DNA of 63,580 bases from an uncultured Bacteroidaceae bacterium (GTDB taxonomy: Bacteria > Bacteroidota > Bacteroidia > Bacteroidales > Bacteroidaceae): contig CAJONZ010000121.1 in assembly GCA_905236065.1 (NCBI GenBank), positions 1 through 63,580 of the forward strand, read 5' to 3'. Every line of letters starts with the position of its first letter. Position 1 is the first letter of the stretch. Made by a program: the position numbers and the translations under genes. Of the stretch, positions 35,644 through 45,474 are shown one piece after another. Below the pieces are notes generated by a model that saw only the letters and a program-made list of their open reading frames with translations, did no database searches and was not told the origin of the DNA.

Positions 35644-38016
35644 ATGAAACACTTGAAATTTCTGTGCTCTGCGCTGCTGATGCTCTCTGCTGTGACGCTC
35701 AAGGCATACAAACAGGAGAGCATCAACGTCAATGTGAACGGGCAACAGCGCAACATGGTGGTGTTTACGCCAACCACCACACAAAGCAACATGCCGCTGA
35801 TGATTGTCACTCACGGAATGAACCAAGACCCGGAATACCAGTATGGTGCCGACAAGTTCTACAACCTGATTGACACGGCGAAGTTCGTGGTGACCTATCT
35901 GCGCAGCGATGGCAGAACGTGGGACATCAACGGAACGAAGGATCAGGACTTTGTGCTAAAGAGCATTGACGAAATGGCCAGCCGCTACAGCATCAACACG
36001 AACCGCGTGTATTGGTCGGGCTTCTCGATGGGCTCCATGCTGATGTACCACTGCATGGCCAACGTGCAGGACAAAATTGCCGCCTTCGCCCCGACGAGCG
36101 GCATCCAGTTCAGCGAACAGCCGTGGACGAAGTGCCAGAAACCCGTCAACCTCATTCACTGCCATGCCTACGGCGACGACGTGTTCGGCTATGAGCAATA
36201 TGGCATCCACGACTACGTGCAGCACATGGCCGAGATGAACCAGTTCACCACCTATATTAAATTGGAGAACTACAACCCCGGCAGTTGGTACAACGGCGAC
36301 AAGGAGGTGTGGAGCAGCGACAAGAACGGTAGCGTGGTGGAATTGTTCTCCTACAACAACGGTGGCCACTGGCCCATGGATGGCAATGCGAAGGAAATCT
36401 GGAACTTCTGCCGCCGTTTCAGCCTGCAGACGACCGCCGAACAACTGCAAAGCATCTGGAACAAGGGCAACAACCTCATCATCGAATGGAAGGACACGCC
36501 GGAAATGACGGCCAAGGCAGTATATAAGTCACTGCAAAACGCCCTGGTCAGCTACGAACCGTCCAAGATGGAGACCGAGGCACAGCAGACGAAGGCCATT
36601 GCGAAGCTGGAAACCTTCATCGGCCTGTTTGAGAAGACGGCAGCCACCATGACGAAGAAGGTGAATGCGGGCGAGATGGAACAGCCTACGGCATTCGACC
36701 CAAACTTTCACATCTACCTTTGCTTCGGACAGTCGAACATGGAGGGAAACGCCGCCATTGAAGCACAGGACCGTGCCGAGTTAGACCCGCGTTTTCGCAT
36801 GATGGCGGCAGTCGATATGCCGTCGTCGGGCCGCCAGAAGGGAAACTGGTACGTGGCCTATCCCCCACTCTGCCGCGATTGGACGGGCCTGACCCCAGCC
36901 GACTACTTTGGCCGCGAAATGGTGGAAAACCTGCCTGACAGCATCAAGGTGGGCATCATCAACGTGGCTGTCGGCGGATGTGCCATCGAACTGTTTGACG
37001 AAGACCAGTGCGCCAGCTACATTGCCAGTGCGGCAAGTTGGTTGCAGGGATATTGCGCCGAATACAACAACAACCCATACCGCACACTAATCAACTTGGC
37101 TAAGAAGGCACAGAAGGTGGGTGTCATCAAGGGCATCCTGCTACATCAGGGCTGTTCAAACAACAGTCAGCCAGACTGGCCTGTGAAGGTGAAGCGCGTG
37201 TATATGAGAATGTTGAACGAACTGGGACTGAACGAGGAGGAGACCCCGCTGCTCATTGGCGAGCTGTTGGCTCAGGACATGGGCGGTATCTGCTGGGGAC
37301 ACAACAATATCATTGCGAAGACCAATGCCGTGATTCCCAATGCCCACGTCATTTCGTCGGCAAAATGCCCCGCAGCGTCGGACGGACTCCACTTCACGGC
37401 TGAGGGCTACCGCATGATTGGCAGACGCTACGGACAGAAGATGCTGTCGCTGCTGGGACAGAAACAGACCATCGACTTCGACCGCACGGAGTCGCTTTTC
37501 CCCCTGAAGCCCGAGGCTTTCAACGGCTCGCTCTATCTGCAAGGCACGTTCAAGAAGGTGGGTACAGGTGGTTCCCTCACCTCGACCCAGAGCGGCAACA
37601 TGGGCGGATGGAGATACAGCAAGGGGCTGGACCTGTCGAAGTACAGATATCTCATCTTCAAGTTGATGCGTAGCGGTAGCTGCAAACCAGTCGTAAGGAT
37701 TTATGATACGGACGACTACCTGGCACCCTGCTTCACAGCCTCGATGGGAACGAACAAGGAGGTGGTCATTGACTTGCAGGACATGAAAACGGCAGACGGT
37801 AAGACCGTTGATCCCAGCCACATCTATCTTCTGGGCGTTGAGACGGATGCCAGCCAGGCACTCTACATTGCCAGTCCCGTCCTGAGCAACGACGGTAGAA
37901 CGGCTGTCACCCTTCCGCAGGATGTCAACGCGCTCATCAACAAATACATGAGTGCAAGTTCAACCGTAAAGATGAAAGATATTACAGCGCTGATTGAGAA
38001 GATGGTAGAAGAGTAG
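35644..38016 (+). CDS. Secreted double carbohydrate esterase (CE1-like plus CE6/SASA-like)
   Basis: 790 residues, signal peptide MKHLKFLCSALLMLSAVTLKA. Residues about 25-270 are an alpha/beta hydrolase of the CE1/PHB-depolymerase type with the nucleophile Ser near 126 in SGFSMGSM and His in NNGGHWPMDG. A helical linker (about 275-350) leads to an SGNH esterase of the CE6/SASA type: block I FGQSNMEG (about 361) and the Asp-His pair DGLHFT (about 579). Then come a beta-sandwich (GWRYSKGLDLSKYRYLIF) and a dockerin-like helix pair. Both esterase types remove acetyl or feruloyl groups from xylan-like polymers, so one protein may remove two kinds of ester next to the GH5 glycanase. Confidence 0.83.
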   Translation: MKHLKFLCSALLMLSAVTLKAYKQESINVNVNGQQRNMVVFTPTTTQSNMPLMIVTHGMNQDPEYQYGADKFYNLIDTAKFVVTYLRSDGRTWDINGTKDQDFVLKSIDEMASRYSINTNRVYWSGFSMGSMLMYHCMANVQDKIAAFAPTSGIQFSEQPWTKCQKPVNLIHCHAYGDDVFGYEQYGIHDYVQHMAEMNQFTTYIKLENYNPGSWYNGDKEVWSSDKNGSVVELFSYNNGGHWPMDGNAKEIWNFCRRFSLQTTAEQLQSIWNKGNNLIIEWKDTPEMTAKAVYKSLQNALVSYEPSKMETEAQQTKAIAKLETFIGLFEKTAATMTKKVNAGEMEQPTAFDPNFHIYLCFGQSNMEGNAAIEAQDRAELDPRFRMMAAVDMPSSGRQKGNWYVAYPPLCRDWTGLTPADYFGREMVENLPDSIKVGIINVAVGGCAIELFDEDQCASYIASAASWLQGYCAEYNNNPYRTLINLAKKAQKVGVIKGILLHQGCSNNSQPDWPVKVKRVYMRMLNELGLNEEETPLLIGELLAQDMGGICWGHNNIIAKTNAVIPNAHVISSAKCPAASDGLHFTAEGYRMIGRRYGQKMLSLLGQKQTIDFDRTESLFPLKPEAFNGSLYLQGTFKKVGTGGSLTSTQSGNMGGWRYSKGLDLSKYRYLIFKLMRSGSCKPVVRIYDTDDYLAPCFTASMGTNKEVVIDLQDMKTADGKTVDPSHIYLLGVETDASQALYIASPVLSNDGRTAVTLPQDVNALINKYMSASSTVKMKDITALIEKMVEE

Positions 38017-38043
38017 AAAAAAGCCCTGGTCAGGGGAAAAAGA

Positions 38044-38124
38044 AAAAGTGAAAAGTAAAAAATTTGCTGCTACCTTATGGAGAGAAGACTTTCCGTGGTA
38101 GCAAATTTTTTACTTTTCACTTTT
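38044..38124. terminator. Very long hairpin, likely terminator
   Basis: A 24-nt arm (38044-38067) pairs perfectly with 38101-38124. It is extended by TACC/GGTA after a 3-nt bulge, with a 22-nt loop. The arms are A-rich on the left and T-rich on the right. It lies between the esterase operon and ribF, just before ribF's -7 box. Confidence 0.75.
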
Positions 38125-38143
38125 CCTTTTTCCCTTTATTCCG

Positions 38144-38151
38144 TACCTTTG
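38144..38151 (+). promoter_or_regulatory. Putative -7 box TACCTTTG for ribF
   Basis: Exact TAnnTTTG match, 22 nt before the ribF ATG. Confidence 0.7.
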
Positions 38152-38173
38152 CAACCAAAATTGCAAATTGCAG

Positions 38174-39061
38174 ATGACAAAAAGGCACACATACGTTGCC
38201 AGTATCGGCTTCTTCGACGGCGTCCACACGGGACACCGATTCCTGATTGAGCAGGTGAAGAAAGAGGCTGTGCGAAGGGGAATGCAATCGATGGTGGTAA
38301 CGTTTCCCGTACATCCAAGAAAGGTGTTGCAATCTGACTATCAGCCCAGTCTGCTGACAACAAGAGAAGAAAAGCTAATGTTGCTGAGGGAAACGGGTAT
38401 TGACCGCGTGGCATTACTCGACTTCACAAAGGCCGTGGCAGAGATGTCGGCTTGTGACTTCATGGACGTGTTGCGCAGGGAGTATGACGTGCAAGTGTTG
38501 GTCGTGGGATATGACCATCGATTTGGACATGGTCGCACGGAAGGATTTGAAGATTATGTGAGATATGGCCAAAAGCTTGGCATGGAAGTAGTGAGGGCAC
38601 GGGAGTTGCCAGGCGGTGCTTCTTCGACAGCGGTACGCAGGGCCCTGGAACAGGGTGACGTGCAGACGGCCAACAGCACGTTGGGCTATCCATATTTCCT
38701 GCAAGGCGAAGTGGTGCATGGTTTCGGCAACGGCCAAAAGCTGGGTTATCCGACGGCCAACCTGCGGACGGATACAGAAAAGTTGATTCCTGCGAACGGC
38801 GTCTATTACGTACAAGTAAGCGGCGAGGCATTAGGCACAGCACATTGGCCAGGCGCTTTGAACATTGGCATTCGCCCCACACTGGAAAACGGAACGGAGC
38901 GAAGCATTGAGGTGAATATCCTCGACTTCCAAGGAGATTTGTATGGAAAGCCAATTCGGATTGACATCTTGGATTTTCTGCGGACGGAACGGAAGTTCGA
39001 CTCAGTGGAAGCGTTACGAGAGCAACTGAAAGAGGATGAAAGGAACTGCCGCCAACACTGA
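38174..39061 (+). CDS. ribF: Bifunctional riboflavin kinase/FAD synthetase
   Basis: 295 residues. It phosphorylates riboflavin to FMN and adenylates FMN to FAD. The N-terminal nucleotidyltransferase has GFFDGVHTGHRFLI, GYDHRFGHGR and SSTAVRRAL. The C-terminal flavokinase has GEVVHGFGNGQKLGYPTANL and, near the end, EVNILDFQGDLYGK with FLRTERKF. The ATG at 38174 begins MTKRHTYVASIGFFDG; the TTG two codons upstream is less likely. Confidence 0.95.
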   Translation: MTKRHTYVASIGFFDGVHTGHRFLIEQVKKEAVRRGMQSMVVTFPVHPRKVLQSDYQPSLLTTREEKLMLLRETGIDRVALLDFTKAVAEMSACDFMDVLRREYDVQVLVVGYDHRFGHGRTEGFEDYVRYGQKLGMEVVRARELPGGASSTAVRRALEQGDVQTANSTLGYPYFLQGEVVHGFGNGQKLGYPTANLRTDTEKLIPANGVYYVQVSGEALGTAHWPGALNIGIRPTLENGTERSIEVNILDFQGDLYGKPIRIDILDFLRTERKFDSVEALREQLKEDERNCRQH

Positions 39062-39114
39062 AAGATTAAACACCTATCTAACAATAGCTTAACTAATTTT
39101 ATCGACAAGAAAAA

Positions 39115-42021
39115 ATGCGAAACAAACGATTGATTTATCTACTGGCAACGGTGTGTGTGGCAGTAGGAATGTTCGCCGTACCCTTGACAGTGGTGGACGG
39201 CGACGAGGACGGGAAGGTGACGTTGGCAGACATCACCCGACTGATTGGTTTGTATCAGGAAGACAACACGGGAACCGTCAACGTGGCTAATATTCAAGCT
39301 TTGATTACGGAATACCTATACGGCGCGACGGAAACGGAATTCAACGACACGATTTACGTAACTTACGACGGTGAAAGCGTGAACATGAGCCAGTTACCGA
39401 CGGATGGCAGCATCATGGCCAGTGTAGATGGAGCCAATGTCGTGTTGACCAGTATGGTGACGGATCGGGAAATCTGCTGTGTGTTGGCCGGAACATCAGA
39501 TTGTGGCAGCTTTGTGTGGAACGGCAGCTATAAGATGACGGTACGGCTGAACGGGCTGAGTCTGAAAGGCTCCACCGAAGAGGCCATCAACATCAAATGT
39601 GGCAAGCGCATTGCCCTGGAACTGGCGGACGGCACGGTGAACACGCTGGAAGATGCCACGACGGACGGTACGCAGAAAGGGGCTTTCTACACGAAGGGAC
39701 ACTTGGAAATCAGCGGCGGCGGTACGCTGAACCTGGTGGGCAACGTGAAGCACGGCCTTTCCAGCAAGGAGTACCTGCTCATCAAGAAGACGGCGGGCAC
39801 CATCAACGTGAACCATGCAGCCAAAGACGGCATCCACGCCGGACAGTATTTCAAGATGAACGGAGGAACGGTGACCGTCAGCGACATTGACGGGGACGGC
39901 ATTCAGGCCGAAGCGACCAGCGACGGAACGGATGAGAACAACGGACAGCTCATCATCAACGGCGGAACCATCAACATCACGACGACAGCAGCGGCCAACA
40001 AGGGATTGAAGTCTGACTCGACACTCCATATTGCCGGAGGAACCATCACCATCACACAGACCGGTGACAAGATTGTGGAAGCGGATGACATCAGCTACAC
40101 GACAGGCATCAAGTCGGGTGCCGACATCAACATCACTGGCGGCAGCGTAACCATCGACAATCGGGCTGACGGCGGCAAGGGCATCAGTGCCGACGGCAAC
40201 ATCAGCATTAACGAAACAGCAGGCACAACCGCTGTGAACATTACGGCCAATGGTGCAGGCGATGTGGCCGAATACACAGGCGGAAGTACAACTGAGCCAG
40301 AGGTTACTGCCTCGTATGTGGTCTATGTGGCATTGCCCACCACAGGCAGCGGTGGCGGCGGACGCCCCGGACAGCAGTCGAATGCCTGGACCACATTATA
40401 TATATATAAGAGCGACGGAACGTTGGTGCAGCAACTGACAAACACCGTGACGAAGACCGTGGGCTACACGAGCAAGACGTTCTACTACTACGACTTCAAG
40501 GCGGCAGACAGTGGAACCTACTATTTCAAGAGTGCCAACTACACCAGCAGGGGCAATAATACGACCTACACCATCCGGTCAAGCACTTTCACGGGAGCCA
40601 CATCCGGCGAAGATTACTATTATGAGATTTCCAACAGTTATACCACCAGCGGCAGCACACGCACTTACAGCCTCTCGAACGTGACCAACACGTGGAACGG
40701 CGGCACCAGTGACGTAGGCGAAGATTCAGGTACAAGCTACAACGCTGCAGGCATCAAGGCTGACGGCAACGTAAGCATCAAAGGCGGCACGGTGACTGTG
40801 AAGAACAGCGGTTCCATGTCGAAGTCCATCAAAAGCAAGGCTACCGTCACCATCGACGGTGGCACGGTGACGCTGACCCCGTCGGGTGCCATGAAGGTCA
40901 TCAGCTCCGATGCCTCCTACAGTTCGGGCATAAAAGCGGTTGACTTTGTGCAAAACGGCGGTACACTGACCATCACTGCCAGCGGCGCAGCGGGCAGAGG
41001 CATCTCGGCCACGAACATCACGACAAACGGTGGTGTGCTGAAAATCACCAATAGCGGAGCCGGCCAAAGCGGTACCAACGATAGCTATACGGCCAAGGGC
41101 CTGAAGGCCGACACAAAGATAGCACTGAATGCCGGCACCATCACCATCAGCATGACAGGAACTGGCGGCAAGGGCATCAAGTCTTCCGGCACTTACACCC
41201 AAGGAGTGAGTGGAGGCGACGGCCCCACCCTGACGGTTTCCACCACGGGCTCTTCGTTCGGCAGTAGTGGCAGCAGCGGGGGCTGGGGTGGCATGATGCC
41301 CGGACAACAAAACAGCGGTTCGTCGGCCAAAGCCATCAAAGTGCAAGGTACGGTCACTCTGTACGGCGGTGAGACCGTCATCACCACATCGACCGACGGT
41401 GCGGAAGGCTTAGAGTCAAAGACCGCCATCTACGTCGAAGGCGGCAAGCATTACCTAAAATGCTACGATGACTGCATCAACAGCAGTGGAAACATCTATT
41501 TCAACGGCGGTGTGACAGTGTGCTACAGCAACGGCAACGATGCCATCGACTCCAATGCCGGTCGTTCAGGAGCCATCACCATCGGCAATGGAACGGTCTT
41601 CAGCTACACAACCAAAGGCAGCCCAGAGGAAGGTCTTGACTGCGACAACAATTCCTATATCGTCATCAATGGCACAGGCACGGCCATTTCTGCCGGCGGC
41701 ACCCAAGGCGGTGGCAGCAATTCAAGCATCGGCAGCGCAACCCAAGGCTACACGCTGCGCACCACCAGTACTTCCTACACCACGGGCAACTACTACACGC
41801 TGGCCGACGCTTCGGGCAACAACCTGATTACCTTCAGTTTCGAAGGCAGTCTTACCTCAACCCTCAGCCTCATCACGGCCACGGGCATGAAGTCCGGCAG
41901 TACCTACACCGTGAAATACAATTCCACAGCCCCGACCAATGCCACGACAGCTTGGCACGGTGTCTATCTGGGCAGCACACACACCGGAACAAACAGCCTG
42001 TTCAGTTTTACGGCAAAATAA
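39115..42021 (+). CDS. Cthe_2159/DUF4353-type beta-helix carbohydrate-binding protein
   Basis: 968 residues with a signal peptide (to about 22). A dockerin-like pair directly follows at the N terminus (VDGDEDGKVTLADITRLIGL, loop 28-39, and VNVANIQALITEYL), the reverse of its usual place. The rest is a repetitive Gly/Asn/Thr-rich beta-helix with repeats such as INGGTINITTTAA, IKADGNVSIKGGTVTV and SGNIYFNGGV. This is the pattern of the Cthe_2159 polysaccharide-binding family. Acidic turns (DDCINSSG, DGIQAE) may bind calcium. Location 53 nt after ribF suggests possible readthrough, but function is unrelated. Confidence 0.8.
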   Translation: MRNKRLIYLLATVCVAVGMFAVPLTVVDGDEDGKVTLADITRLIGLYQEDNTGTVNVANIQALITEYLYGATETEFNDTIYVTYDGESVNMSQLPTDGSIMASVDGANVVLTSMVTDREICCVLAGTSDCGSFVWNGSYKMTVRLNGLSLKGSTEEAINIKCGKRIALELADGTVNTLEDATTDGTQKGAFYTKGHLEISGGGTLNLVGNVKHGLSSKEYLLIKKTAGTINVNHAAKDGIHAGQYFKMNGGTVTVSDIDGDGIQAEATSDGTDENNGQLIINGGTINITTTAAANKGLKSDSTLHIAGGTITITQTGDKIVEADDISYTTGIKSGADINITGGSVTIDNRADGGKGISADGNISINETAGTTAVNITANGAGDVAEYTGGSTTEPEVTASYVVYVALPTTGSGGGGRPGQQSNAWTTLYIYKSDGTLVQQLTNTVTKTVGYTSKTFYYYDFKAADSGTYYFKSANYTSRGNNTTYTIRSSTFTGATSGEDYYYEISNSYTTSGSTRTYSLSNVTNTWNGGTSDVGEDSGTSYNAAGIKADGNVSIKGGTVTVKNSGSMSKSIKSKATVTIDGGTVTLTPSGAMKVISSDASYSSGIKAVDFVQNGGTLTITASGAAGRGISATNITTNGGVLKITNSGAGQSGTNDSYTAKGLKADTKIALNAGTITISMTGTGGKGIKSSGTYTQGVSGGDGPTLTVSTTGSSFGSSGSSGGWGGMMPGQQNSGSSAKAIKVQGTVTLYGGETVITTSTDGAEGLESKTAIYVEGGKHYLKCYDDCINSSGNIYFNGGVTVCYSNGNDAIDSNAGRSGAITIGNGTVFSYTTKGSPEEGLDCDNNSYIVINGTGTAISAGGTQGGGSNSSIGSATQGYTLRTTSTSYTTGNYYTLADASGNNLITFSFEGSLTSTLSLITATGMKSGSTYTVKYNSTAPTNATTAWHGVYLGSTHTGTNSLFSFTAK

Positions 42022-42032
42022 AAAATAAAAAG

Positions 42033-42070
42033 AAGGAGGATGAATCAATTGGGACTCATCCTCCTTTTCT
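42033..42070. terminator. Bidirectional terminator between beta-helix gene and hisS
   Basis: AAGGAGGATGA (42033-42043) pairs with TCATCCTCCTT (42056-42066), flanked by A-rich sequence on the left and TTTTCT on the right, between convergent genes. Confidence 0.85.
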
Positions 42071-42089
42071 CTCCATATAAGGCTTGGTC

Positions 42090-43445
42090 TTATTTCAGCT
42101 TTTCCACCAACTCATCCGCCGTGACAAGGCTTTGTTCGCCAGTCTCCATGTTCTTCAATGTCAGTTTTCCGGCAGCCATTTCATTTTCGCCAACGAGGGC
42201 CACAAAGGGGATTTGCTTGGCATTGGCATACGACATCTGCTTCTTCATCTTGGCCGCATCGGGATAAATCTCAGCAGCAACGCCAGCGGCACGAACCTTC
42301 GCAAGGACTGGCAGACAGAAATCCGTCTCTGCTTCGCCAAAGTTGACAAACAGCAACTTCGTGGCGTTAATCGTCTCCTTGGGATAGAGGTCAAGCTGAT
42401 TCAACACGTCGAAGATGCGGTCTGCTCCGAAAGAAATGCCCACACCTGAAAGTCCCGGCATACCGAAAATGCCCGTCAGGTTGTCATAGCGTCCACCGCC
42501 CGTGATGGAGCCAATCTCCACGTCCAGCGCCTTCACCTCAAAGATGGCTCCCGTGTAGTAATTCAGTCCACGCGCCAACGTCAGGTCAAGTTCCATCGGA
42601 TTGTTCAGCGCCGTCAGCTTCGAAAGGATGTACTCACATTCCTCCACGCCCTTCAATCCCGTCTCACTGCCAGCCAACACGCTTCTCATGGTTTGCAGCT
42701 TCTCCGCATTCGTGCCACTCAGCTGGATAATCGGTTGCAGCTTCTCGATAGCCTCGGCGGGGATGCCATCCTCGGCCAATTCAGCATTCACGGCCTCCAG
42801 CCCAATCTTGTCGAGCTTGTCAATCGCCACGGTAATATCCACAATCTTGTCAGCCTGCCCTATCATCTCGGCAATGCCAGAAAGGATTTTTCGGTTGTTG
42901 ATTTTGATGCAGACACGCACTCCGAAACGGGTAAACACCGTGTCGATAATCTGCATGAGCTCCACCTCGTTCAGCAACGACTCAGAACCCACCACGTCGG
43001 CATCGCACTGGTAGAACTCCCGGTAGCGTCCCTTCTGCGGACGGTCGGCACGCCACACAGGCTGAATCTGATAGCGCTTGAACGGCAGGGCCAACTCTTC
43101 GCGGTGCTGTACGACATAACGGGCAAAGGGCACCGTCAGGTCATAGCGGAGTCCCTTCTCACAAAACTTGGCGGCCAGACGCTGGGTGCTGGTCGTAGCC
43201 ACCTCCTCGGCTGTCATGCCGTGCAGGAAGTCGCCAGAGTTCAAAATCTTGAAGAGCAGCTTGTCGCCCTCCTCTCCATACTTGCCCATCAGCGTCGAGA
43301 GGTTCTCCATGGCCGGAGTCTCAATCTGCTGAAAACCATACAGGGCATACACCTCACGGATGGTGTTGAATATATAATTACGCTTCGCCATCTCCACGGG
43401 AGAGAAGTCGCGTGTACCTTTCGGGATGCTTGGTTTCTGTGCCAT
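42090..43445 (-). CDS. hisS: Histidyl-tRNA synthetase
   Basis: 451 residues. Class II synthetase: motif 1 around [13 protein letters not shown], motif 2 in [19 protein letters not shown], the histidine motif [15 protein letters not shown], and motif 3 [16 protein letters not shown], with a C-terminal anticodon domain (about 350-451). It charges tRNA-His. The start ATG 43445 gives the usual [15 protein letters not shown] minus-strand -7 box lies at 43474-43481, back to back with the kinase promoter. Confidence 0.97.
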   Translation of the reverse strand: MAQKPSIPKGTRDFSPVEMAKRNYIFNTIREVYALYGFQQIETPAMENLSTLMGKYGEEGDKLLFKILNSGDFLHGMTAEEVATTSTQRLAAKFCEKGLRYDLTVPFARYVVQHREELALPFKRYQIQPVWRADRPQKGRYREFYQCDADVVGSESLLNEVELMQIIDTVFTRFGVRVCIKINNRKILSGIAEMIGQADKIVDITVAIDKLDKIGLEAVNAELAEDGIPAEAIEKLQPIIQLSGTNAEKLQTMRSVLAGSETGLKGVEECEYILSKLTALNNPMELDLTLARGLNYYTGAIFEVKALDVEIGSITGGGRYDNLTGIFGMPGLSGVGISFGADRIFDVLNQLDLYPKETINATKLLFVNFGEAETDFCLPVLAKVRAAGVAAEIYPDAAKMKKQMSYANAKQIPFVALVGENEMAAGKLTLKNMETGEQSLVTADELVEKLK

Positions 43446-43473
43446 ATTTTATTCTCTTTTTACAAATTTTCCG

Positions 43474-43511
43474 CAAAGGTACGGATTTTTCACTTAAAAT
43501 CTTTATCTTTG
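43474..43511. promoter_or_regulatory. Back-to-back promoters for hisS and dNK
   Basis: Minus strand: TACCTTTG at 43474-43481 (hisS). Plus strand: TATCTTTG at 43504-43511 (deoxynucleoside kinase). Both match TAnnTTTG. Confidence 0.7.
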
Positions 43512-43531
43512 CCCTCAAAAACTATCAGACT

Positions 43532-44152
43532 ATGTATGTAGCAATCGCCGGAAACATTGGCTGTGGCAAGACAACCCTGACCAACATGCTTGCCAAACGC
43601 TATGGCTGGGAGCCCCACTTCGAGCCTGTAGAGAACAACCCCTACCTCTCCGACTACTATGCCGACATGAAGCGGTGGGCCTTCAACATTCAGATTTTCT
43701 TCCTCTCAAAACGGTACAAGGACGTGCTGGAAATTGCCGCATCCCCCAAATCCATCGTGCTCGACCGCACCATCTTCGAGGATGCCTACATCTTCGCCGC
43801 CAACCTGCACGACATGGGAATGATTGACGACCGCGACTACGCCAACTACCTCAGCCTCTTCGAAACCATGATTAGCACCGTGCGCCTGCCCGACCTGCTC
43901 ATCTACATCCGCTCAGGCATTCCCACGCTGGTCAACCAAATCCAGAAGCGGGGCCGCGATTACGAGCAATCCATGCGCATGGACTTCCTGCAAGGGCTCC
44001 ATGAGAAATATGAACGTTGGATACAAAGCTACCCCGGAAAGCACATCGTCGTCAATGGCGACGCGCTGAAGTTCGAGCAGAATCCCGAAGACTTCCAGAA
44101 AATCACCGACCAGATTGACGCTCGCCTCTTCGGCCTCTTCCCCGACATGTAG
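43532..44152 (+). CDS. Deoxynucleoside kinase family protein
   Basis: 206 residues. It phosphorylates deoxynucleosides for salvage. P-loop GNIGCGKTT at 7-15, the substrate region DRTIFEDAYIFA, and the LID region KRGRDYEQSM. The ATG at 43532 begins MYVAIAGNIGCGKTT; the longer frame from 43412 overlaps hisS and lacks similarity. Substrate preference (dA/dG versus dC/T) cannot be read. Confidence 0.92.
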   Translation: MYVAIAGNIGCGKTTLTNMLAKRYGWEPHFEPVENNPYLSDYYADMKRWAFNIQIFFLSKRYKDVLEIAASPKSIVLDRTIFEDAYIFAANLHDMGMIDDRDYANYLSLFETMISTVRLPDLLIYIRSGIPTLVNQIQKRGRDYEQSMRMDFLQGLHEKYERWIQSYPGKHIVVNGDALKFEQNPEDFQKITDQIDARLFGLFPDM

Positions 44153-44154
44153 CG

Positions 44155-45369
44155 TCAAAACATCTTCACCACCCGCTTCACGCCTTCCACCAAGGCATCC
44201 ACTTCCTCCTTCGTGTTGTACAGTCCGAAGGAGGCTCTCACCGTGCCCTCGATGCCCAGACGACGCATCAGTGGCTCGGCACAGTGGTGGCCCGTCCTGA
44301 CGGCGATGCCCAGACGGTCGAGCAGCGTACCCATGTCAAGGTGATGAATGCCCTCCACCAGGAAACTGACCACGGCGTCGTGAGGCTCCTCGGGGCCGAA
44401 GATACGCATTCCCTCCACCTCTCTCAGCCGTTCCATCGCATAGCGGGTAAGCTCCTGCTCATGGCCGTAAATCTGCTCCATGCCCAGTGCCGACACATAG
44501 TCCAAGGCTCGTGCCAGGGCATGGGTGGCCACATAGTCGGGAGTACCCGCCTCAAACTTATAGGGCAGCTCGTTATAGGTGGTGCGCTCAAACGACACAT
44601 TCTTAATCATTTCCCCGCCACCCTGATACGGCGGCAACTTCTCCAGCCACTCTTCCTTTCCATACAGCACACCGACACCCGTCGGGCCGTAAATCTTATG
44701 GCCGGAGAACGCGAAAAAGTCGCAGTCCAGTTCCTGCACATCCACCGGGAAATGCGGCGTTGACTGCGCACCGTCAATCAGCACGGGCACACCCCTGCGG
44801 TGCGCCTCCCCGATTATTTCCTTCACGGGATTCACCGTGCCCAGCACATTGCTCACCTGCGTACAACAGACGATTTTCGTGCGCTCATTGAACAGCGCCC
44901 GGTAGTCCTCCAGCAGCAACGTGCCGTCGTCCGCCATCGGGATGACGCGCAACCGCGCCCCCTTGCGTTCGCAGAGCATCTGCCAGGGCACAATGTTGCT
45001 GTGGTGCTCCATCGTCGAAACGACAATCTCGTCGCCCGTCCGCACAAACGCCTCCCCAAAGCAGAAAGCCAGCAGGTTGATACTTTCCGTCGTGCCACGG
45101 GTAAAGAGAATCTCCGCCGCACTCTGGGCATTGATGAAGGCCCGCACCGTCTCGCGGCTTTGCTCATGCAGGTCGGTAGCCTGTTGCGACAGGAAGTGGA
45201 CGCCCCGGTGTACGTTCGCATTCACATTGTAATACTCATCCACCATGGCCTCCACCACACAGCGGGGTTTCTGCGTCGTCGCCCCATTGTCCAGATAGAC
45301 CAACGGGCGGTTGTATATCTTTCGGCTGAGGATGGGAAAATCCTCACGAACCATTTTTATGTCGTACAT
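44155..45369 (-). CDS. sufS: Cysteine desulfurase SufS
   Basis: 404 residues. It takes sulfur from cysteine for Fe-S assembly. PLP lysine 225 in FFAFSGHKIYGPTG; catalytic Cys363 in VRTGHHCAEPLMRR, the type II (SufS/CsdA) pattern. In related genomes sufS directly follows sufD. Here two plus-strand genes (ompA- and bspA-like, 45.5-48.7 kb) separate it from sufBCD, and it has its own -7 box (45407-45414). No sufE or sufU is visible nearby. Confidence 0.95.
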   Translation of the reverse strand: MYDIKMVREDFPILSRKIYNRPLVYLDNGATTQKPRCVVEAMVDEYYNVNANVHRGVHFLSQQATDLHEQSRETVRAFINAQSAAEILFTRGTTESINLLAFCFGEAFVRTGDEIVVSTMEHHSNIVPWQMLCERKGARLRVIPMADDGTLLLEDYRALFNERTKIVCCTQVSNVLGTVNPVKEIIGEAHRRGVPVLIDGAQSTPHFPVDVQELDCDFFAFSGHKIYGPTGVGVLYGKEEWLEKLPPYQGGGEMIKNVSFERTTYNELPYKFEAGTPDYVATHALARALDYVSALGMEQIYGHEQELTRYAMERLREVEGMRIFGPEEPHDAVVSFLVEGIHHLDMGTLLDRLGIAVRTGHHCAEPLMRRLGIEGTVRASFGLYNTKEEVDALVEGVKRVVKMF

Positions 45370-45406
45370 TTCAGTGCTTTTTGAGGCTAAAAGCCCGTTC
45401 GTGGCG

Positions 45407-45414
45407 CAAATTTA
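45407..45414 (-). promoter_or_regulatory. Putative -7 box TAAATTTG for sufS
   Basis: The plus strand reads CAAATTTA, 38 nt upstream of the sufS start. It suggests sufS is transcribed independently of sufBCD. Confidence 0.6.
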
Positions 45415-45474
45415 CAACAAATTATTTGTTTTTTTACATAAAAATAACGAATTTTGCCACAAATACGTACAGAC

